Below are positions 60,108-64,000 of a DNA stretch of 64,000 bases, in pieces. The position numbers and the translations under genes are program-made. Positions within the stretch are counted from its first letter, which is position 1. Each line of letters starts with the position of its first letter. The DNA comes from Shewanella baltica (GTDB taxonomy: Bacteria > Pseudomonadota > Gammaproteobacteria > Enterobacterales > Shewanellaceae). The stretch lies in NCBI RefSeq assembly GCF_900456975.1, contig NZ_UGYM01000002.1:1922001-1986000 (forward strand). The letters run 5' to 3'. The notes under the pieces are model-generated. The model was not told the origin of the DNA. It did not search any database and worked only from the letters and a program-made list of their open reading frames with translations.

Positions 60108-61421
60108 TTGCTAGATAAGCTTGGTGGAATAGCCGTTCAACCCGAGGCTTTAACGTGGTTGCTCACGCCATGCCGTTTCAAGGCAGAATTACTCGCTCGT
60201 ATCGCGAGCGCCAAGCACAGTATTTATATTGCGGCGCTGTATTTAGAAGATGACGAAGCTGGCCGTGAAGTATTACAAGCGTTAATGGATGCCAAAGCGG
60301 CAAATCCAGCGCTTGATGTCAAAGTATTAGTGGACTTTCACCGCGCAAGACGCGGCTTGATTGGCCATAAAGGCGATAGCGGTAACTATTTGATGTACCG
60401 CAGAGTGATGGCTGAAGCCGAACATCCCATCGATATCTTAGGTGTCCCCGTTAAGTCCCGTGAATTTATGGGCGTACTGCATCTTAAGGGCTTTATTATC
60501 GATGATGCGGTGATCTATAGCGGTGCCAGTCTCAATAATATCTATTTACAACAAAATGATAAGTACCGTTTCGACCGTTATCACTTGATTGAGTCGGCCG
60601 AATTAGCCCGCAGTATGCGCGCGATGATCCAGAAAAACATCATTGCTGATCCTGCAGTGTGTTCGTTAACCCAAGACGCTGAACAAGAAGTACTGCCGCC
60701 TAAGACGGACATGCGCAGCTTTAAGCTGAGATTGTCTGACGCTGAGTACCAGTTTAAGGAAACCCGTGATGGCAACCGCATCACGCCGTTACTTGGGCTG
60801 GGCCGCAAGAAAAACTTACTCAATAAAGTGGTTGTCGCCTTGGTGGAAGAGTCAAAAGACTCGCTGTTTATCTGCACGCCCTATTTTAATCCGCCGTATA
60901 TTTTAGTGCGCGCCTTGGCTAAGCATTTGCGCAATGGCAAACGCATTGACATCGTAGTGGGCGACAAGACGGCTAACGATTTTTATATTCCGCCTGAGCA
61001 GGATTTCTCCACTATAGGTGCCTTGCCCTATATGTATGAGCAATCATTGCGTAAGTTTGCTAAACGCCAACAGTGGGCGATTGATAATGGTCAACTGAAT
61101 ATCCATCTGTGGAAACACGGCATCAACAGTTATCACCTTAAGGGCATCAGTGCCGACGGTAATAAGCATTTGATCACCGGCTCTAACCTGAATCCAAGAG
61201 CTTGGGCGCTGGATCTTGAGAATGGTTTGTTGATCCAAGATGAAATTGGCTGCTGGAAAGCCCAGTTTGAAGCCGAGCAGACGCATATTCTTGAGCATAC
61301 GCAGCGGTTATATCACTACAGCCAAGTGGATACCTTGCAGAGTTATCCTGCGCCAGTGAAGAAGATCATGACCCGAATTCGTCGCCTTAAAGCCGACTTT
61401 TTACTGCGTCGTATTCTGTAA
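60108..61421 (+). CDS. pssA: CDP-diacylglycerol--serine O-phosphatidyltransferase
   Basis: Makes phosphatidylserine, the precursor of phosphatidylethanolamine, in the phospholipase-D superfamily type of enzyme. 437 residues. The start is TTG at 60108 with a strong AAAGGAGGA. The two HKD motifs are 'VLHLKGFIIDDAVIYSGASL' and 'YHLKGISADGNKHLITGSNL'. The C-terminus is basic ('IMTRIRRLKADFLLRRIL'), suiting peripheral membrane binding. A strong terminator follows. Confidence 0.97.
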   Translation: MLDKLGGIAVQPEALTWLLTPCRFKAELLARIASAKHSIYIAALYLEDDEAGREVLQALMDAKAANPALDVKVLVDFHRARRGLIGHKGDSGNYLMYRRVMAEAEHPIDILGVPVKSREFMGVLHLKGFIIDDAVIYSGASLNNIYLQQNDKYRFDRYHLIESAELARSMRAMIQKNIIADPAVCSLTQDAEQEVLPPKTDMRSFKLRLSDAEYQFKETRDGNRITPLLGLGRKKNLLNKVVVALVEESKDSLFICTPYFNPPYILVRALAKHLRNGKRIDIVVGDKTANDFYIPPEQDFSTIGALPYMYEQSLRKFAKRQQWAIDNGQLNIHLWKHGINSYHLKGISADGNKHLITGSNLNPRAWALDLENGLLIQDEIGCWKAQFEAEQTHILEHTQRLYHYSQVDTLQSYPAPVKKIMTRIRRLKADFLLRRIL

Positions 61422-61485
61422 CGCTGGGTTCTATAGCACAACGTATTTACCAATATTTCTGTTTAAGTACAGTTTGTTACCGATT

Positions 61486-61516
61486 AAAAAAGCCCACATC
61501 AATGTGGGCTTTTTTG
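61486..61516. terminator. Terminator between pssA and emrD-like gene
   Basis: A stem AAAAAGCCCACAT / ATGTGGGCTTTTT (about 61487-61499 with 61502-61514) with T's on both strands. It is probably bidirectional for the two convergent genes. Confidence 0.93.
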
Positions 61517-61618
61517 TTAAATTGCGATAATAGATTTTGCTTAAGCTAAGAACGCTATCGCTTCAATTTTTCGGCATTAAATCTATGGTTTTAAATCTAG
61601 GATCATAAATTTAGGGTA

Positions 61619-62851
61619 TTAAATCTGTGGCATCAAATTGTGGTGAGTGTCATTTTGATCTCTGGCGTAATACAAAGACAAAATCACTAACACCACCATG
61701 ACAGCGCTTAATAAACCTATGCTCAACTGGCCGCCCATAGGCACTAAAGACATAGTCAATGCGGCAAGTCCGGCACCAAAATTTTGTAATCCTCCCAGTA
61801 ATGCCCCCGCAATTCCTGCTTGACGTGGAAATGGCTCTAAAGCCGCCGAGGTCAGGGTAGGGAACAGCATGCCGGCGCCACTGAAGAATAAAATCGATCC
61901 AACCAGTAAACTCCAACCGACGACTAAATTGAAAAGCCCCGGGATCAATATGAATAAGGCGCCAGCGCCAAGCAGCGCAACACCTTGATAAATAACTCTT
62001 CGTGGCTTATTTTGTCGACCTGCAATCAGCGCGCCCAATAAATAGCCTGGAATCGGCGCCACAAAATAACAACTGACCATGAAGGGCGTCAGTCCAAGAT
62101 ATTGGCCATAGAGTACGCCGGCAATGGCTTCAAACGCCGCAATACCCGCAAAGGTTGCGATCAATGAAAACAGATAAGCTCGAAATGCTCTATGGCGCAG
62201 GACATGTTGATAGGATGCGATAACGGCTTGATGTTCCCGCTGCGCCTTAGGTAACGACTCTTTAAAGGCGAATATCAATAACAGCCAGACCACGGCACCG
62301 AATCCTGCTAACACCCAGTATACGGCTTGCCAGCCGAAGTAGGCCGCACTGGCGCTGCCGATAAATGGTGCCAGTAAAGGTAAAAACACTACGGCCATAG
62401 AAACATAACTATTAAATTTAACCAGTCGGTCGCCAAAGTAATGATCGCGGGGAATGCTCCGGCATAAAGCGCCCGCGCTGGCTGTGCCTAATCCTTGGAT
62501 AAGGCTCGCCATAATCAGTTGGTTAAAGCTTGTGGCCTGAGCCGCAAACACTGCACCTATAATAAAAATAGCGATACCCACGACGAGTGGCATTTTACGA
62601 CCAACGCGATCTGAAACTGGGCCATACACAAATTGAAACATCCCATAGGAGAGTAAGTAACAGGCCATCACGGCTTGTAGCTGACTGGCGTCCACATGGA
62701 GCCCGAGTGCAATTTGCGGAAGGGCAGGCACAAAAATCGTTTGCGCCATTTGGCCACAGGCGACCATAAAGACAATCATTAACAGTAAACTAGACTGACT
62801 CGCCGCTGGAGCGACATTGTGATGAATAGGAGAGTGTGGCGTGACTGACAT
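61619..62851 (-). CDS. emrD: EmrD-like multidrug efflux MFS transporter
   Basis: A 12-TM major facilitator drug/H+ antiporter, 410 residues from the ATG at 62851 (MSVTPHSPIHHN), which follows GGAAATATC; a GTG at 62872 is less likely. MFS motif A is 'GPVSDRVGRKMPLVVG'. Motif C-like glycines/prolines are in 'FLPLLAPFIGSASAAYFGW'. The N-terminal 'LPQIALGLHVDASQLQAVMA' segment recalls the EmrD/Bcr group. Substrate range cannot be read. No regulator gene is adjacent. Confidence 0.88.
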   Translation of the reverse strand: MSVTPHSPIHHNVAPAASQSSLLLMIVFMVACGQMAQTIFVPALPQIALGLHVDASQLQAVMACYLLSYGMFQFVYGPVSDRVGRKMPLVVGIAIFIIGAVFAAQATSFNQLIMASLIQGLGTASAGALCRSIPRDHYFGDRLVKFNSYVSMAVVFLPLLAPFIGSASAAYFGWQAVYWVLAGFGAVVWLLLIFAFKESLPKAQREHQAVIASYQHVLRHRAFRAYLFSLIATFAGIAAFEAIAGVLYGQYLGLTPFMVSCYFVAPIPGYLLGALIAGRQNKPRRVIYQGVALLGAGALFILIPGLFNLVVGWSLLVGSILFFSGAGMLFPTLTSAALEPFPRQAGIAGALLGGLQNFGAGLAALTMSLVPMGGQLSIGLLSAVMVVLVILSLYYARDQNDTHHNLMPQI

Positions 62852-63260
62852 GATATTTCCGAAAAAGGTCACTTAAGGTATTTGCGCGCATCTTACTCCC
62901 TAAAAGCGTAACTTCAAGTGTCAATCATATTGATTTGATGAAATATTTTTTAATGCGACGCATAAGTTTTTCTCTTCATTTTTAGATGTAAAGCTAAACT
63001 TACGTAGGGTTATTTGTCTGTTAACTAGGTCGAATAATTGCAAATGGATTAATACTCAGATTAACCCTGAACTGCCTATTTTCTTACATGGGAGTTTGCT
63101 TAAAAATAGTGGCTATTAAGAGATTGGAGGTAAGCAAGTGGATAAGGTGCCTAATACAAGCCACCCTAAAAAAATCACGCTAAAAATATGCATAAGGAAC
63201 AAATAAGAAAGGAGATAGCAAATCGGCCTATCTCCCTTAATAGTCGCGACTAGCAAGATG
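62852..63260. other. Intergenic region before emrD-like gene
   Basis: About 410 bp. The only structure is GGAGATA (63211-63217) paired with TATCTCC (63229-63235), with minus-strand U-rich sequence beyond it, a weak terminator for the beta-lactamase-like gene. The rest is AT-rich without an ORF. Confidence 0.6.
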
Positions 63261-64000
63261 CTATTTTTGTAGTTTTTCTATGCCCGTTAAAATCTGATAC
63301 CCCACAGTCACCCGTGGCGGAACGGGATAATTTTTATTGCTTAACAATACTATGCCAAGCTTTTGCGCAGGAATAAATGCTGCATAAGCGGCAAAACCGC
63401 CGGTTGAGCCGGTTTTATTAATCCACACATTTTGCTGCGGCGCGAGGGGCGGCACTATAGGTTTAACTGGCGTACTGCCAAACACCACTTCCTGAGTATG
63501 ACCCATAAGTATTTTATCAAGATCAATAGGATAGGAGTAATGTTCCCAAATCATATCTTGGGTCATCATGCCCACATCAAAGTATCCCGTGTGGGTCTCA
63601 TCGAGTGCCGCTTGCAGTGGCTTAGCTAGCGGGTGCATTTGCATATTGGCCTCCACAAAATGCAGCAGATCCGTGGCTGTGGTTTTAACGCCATAGGCTT
63701 CATCGGCTAATACACCGGGATTGACCCGCACTGGCATGTCTTGCTTATCGTAGCCTTGGGCATAATCGGCCATTTTACTGCTCGGAACGTTAATGTAGCT
63801 GCTTGTCATACCCAATTGTGGAAATAGCGTTTGCTCAAGTGCTTGTTGAAACGTTTTATTTAAACTCTGTGCGGCAATCATGCCGAGCAGGCCAATGGTT
63901 GGGTTCGCGTAATTCCTGTGAGTCCCTGGGGCAAATGACGGTTGCCAATGCTTAAGGTAATCCATTAACTCTGCGTTATTAGTGACCTTATCAGGAACTT
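63261..64000 (-). CDS. Class C beta-lactamase / AmpC-like serine hydrolase, 5' end outside window
   Basis: The minus-strand frame is open from the TAA at 63261 to the window edge, so the start and the SxxK Ser lie outside. The ATG at 63965 is internal; upstream codons read VPDKVTNNAEL, as expected for the family. Visible motifs are the class C YxN ('HRNYANPTIG') and KTG in 'WINKTGSTGGFAAYAAF'. 'QPSFAPGTHRNYAN' strongly resembles AmpC. At least 246 residues are in the window. Chromosomal AmpC-like genes are common in Shewanella; activity on beta-lactams cannot be judged without the N-terminus. Confidence 0.9.
   Translation of the reverse strand, partial: VPDKVTNNAELMDYLKHWQPSFAPGTHRNYANPTIGLLGMIAAQSLNKTFQQALEQTLFPQLGMTSSYINVPSSKMADYAQGYDKQDMPVRVNPGVLADEAYGVKTTATDLLHFVEANMQMHPLAKPLQAALDETHTGYFDVGMMTQDMIWEHYSYPIDLDKILMGHTQEVVFGSTPVKPIVPPLAPQQNVWINKTGSTGGFAAYAAFIPAQKLGIVLLSNKNYPVPPRVTVGYQILTGIEKLQK

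Overview
The window is a chromosomal segment of a gammaproteobacterium, almost certainly a Shewanella. Evidence for this is the gene order (cmoAB, aspS-yebC-ruvCAB, nrdAB, ubiG, gyrA, serC, aroA-cmk-rpsA-ihfB-lapAB-pyrF), protein sequences close to the enterobacterial orthologues, moderate GC content, frequent Rho-independent terminators, and a TonB receptor with a long AT-rich leader. No rRNA, tRNA, CRISPR array or prophage was seen. The genes at both ends are cut by the window.

Layout. 1-9.6 kb: the 3' part of an SprA-related putative metalloprotease gene, an 8-copy heptamer repeat and a LysR regulator. Then a minus-strand set encoding a retropepsin-like lipoprotein protease, an inactive transglutaminase/7TM membrane protein, an ATP-grasp ligase interrupted by one in-frame TAG, and an M3-peptidase-like protein without a zinc motif. 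cmoB/cmoA (tRNA wobble modification) follow. 9.7-17.9 kb: a diguanylate cyclase with three periplasmic solute-binding domains, aspS, yebC and ruvCAB. 17.9-25.7 kb: a TonB receptor behind a CRP-like site, an orphan OmpR-type regulator, a cytosolic-type M14 carboxypeptidase with two small genes, and an intact IS3-family element with 3-bp target duplication. 25.7-37.1 kb: ansA, sppA, fadH, nrdA-nrdB-yfaE with NrdR and DnaA boxes upstream, and ubiG-gph. 37.5-47 kb: gyrA, serC, a LysR gene, the glycyl-radical pair yjjI/yjjW and an aspartate/aromatic aminotransferase. 47-57.4 kb: aroA, cmk, rpsA, ihfB, lapA, lapB, pyrF, a DECR-like SDR, a DUF2058 protein and an acyl-CoA dehydrogenase. 57.5-64 kb: dacB, a 58-residue membrane protein, DUF1904, pssA, an EmrD-like exporter and a truncated class C beta-lactamase-like gene.

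How genes work together. Most of the window is housekeeping: DNA repair and topology, nucleotide supply, translation, LPS assembly control, phospholipid and cell-wall synthesis. The more unusual material is the retropepsin/7TM/ATP-grasp membrane cassette with its nonsense codon and catalytically dead M3-like companion. Next come the near-identical 18-bp operators in front of fadH and the acyl-CoA dehydrogenase, suggesting one fatty-acid regulon, the YjjI/YjjW glycyl-radical pair of unknown substrate, and several uncatalogued intergenic repeats and RNA-like structures.
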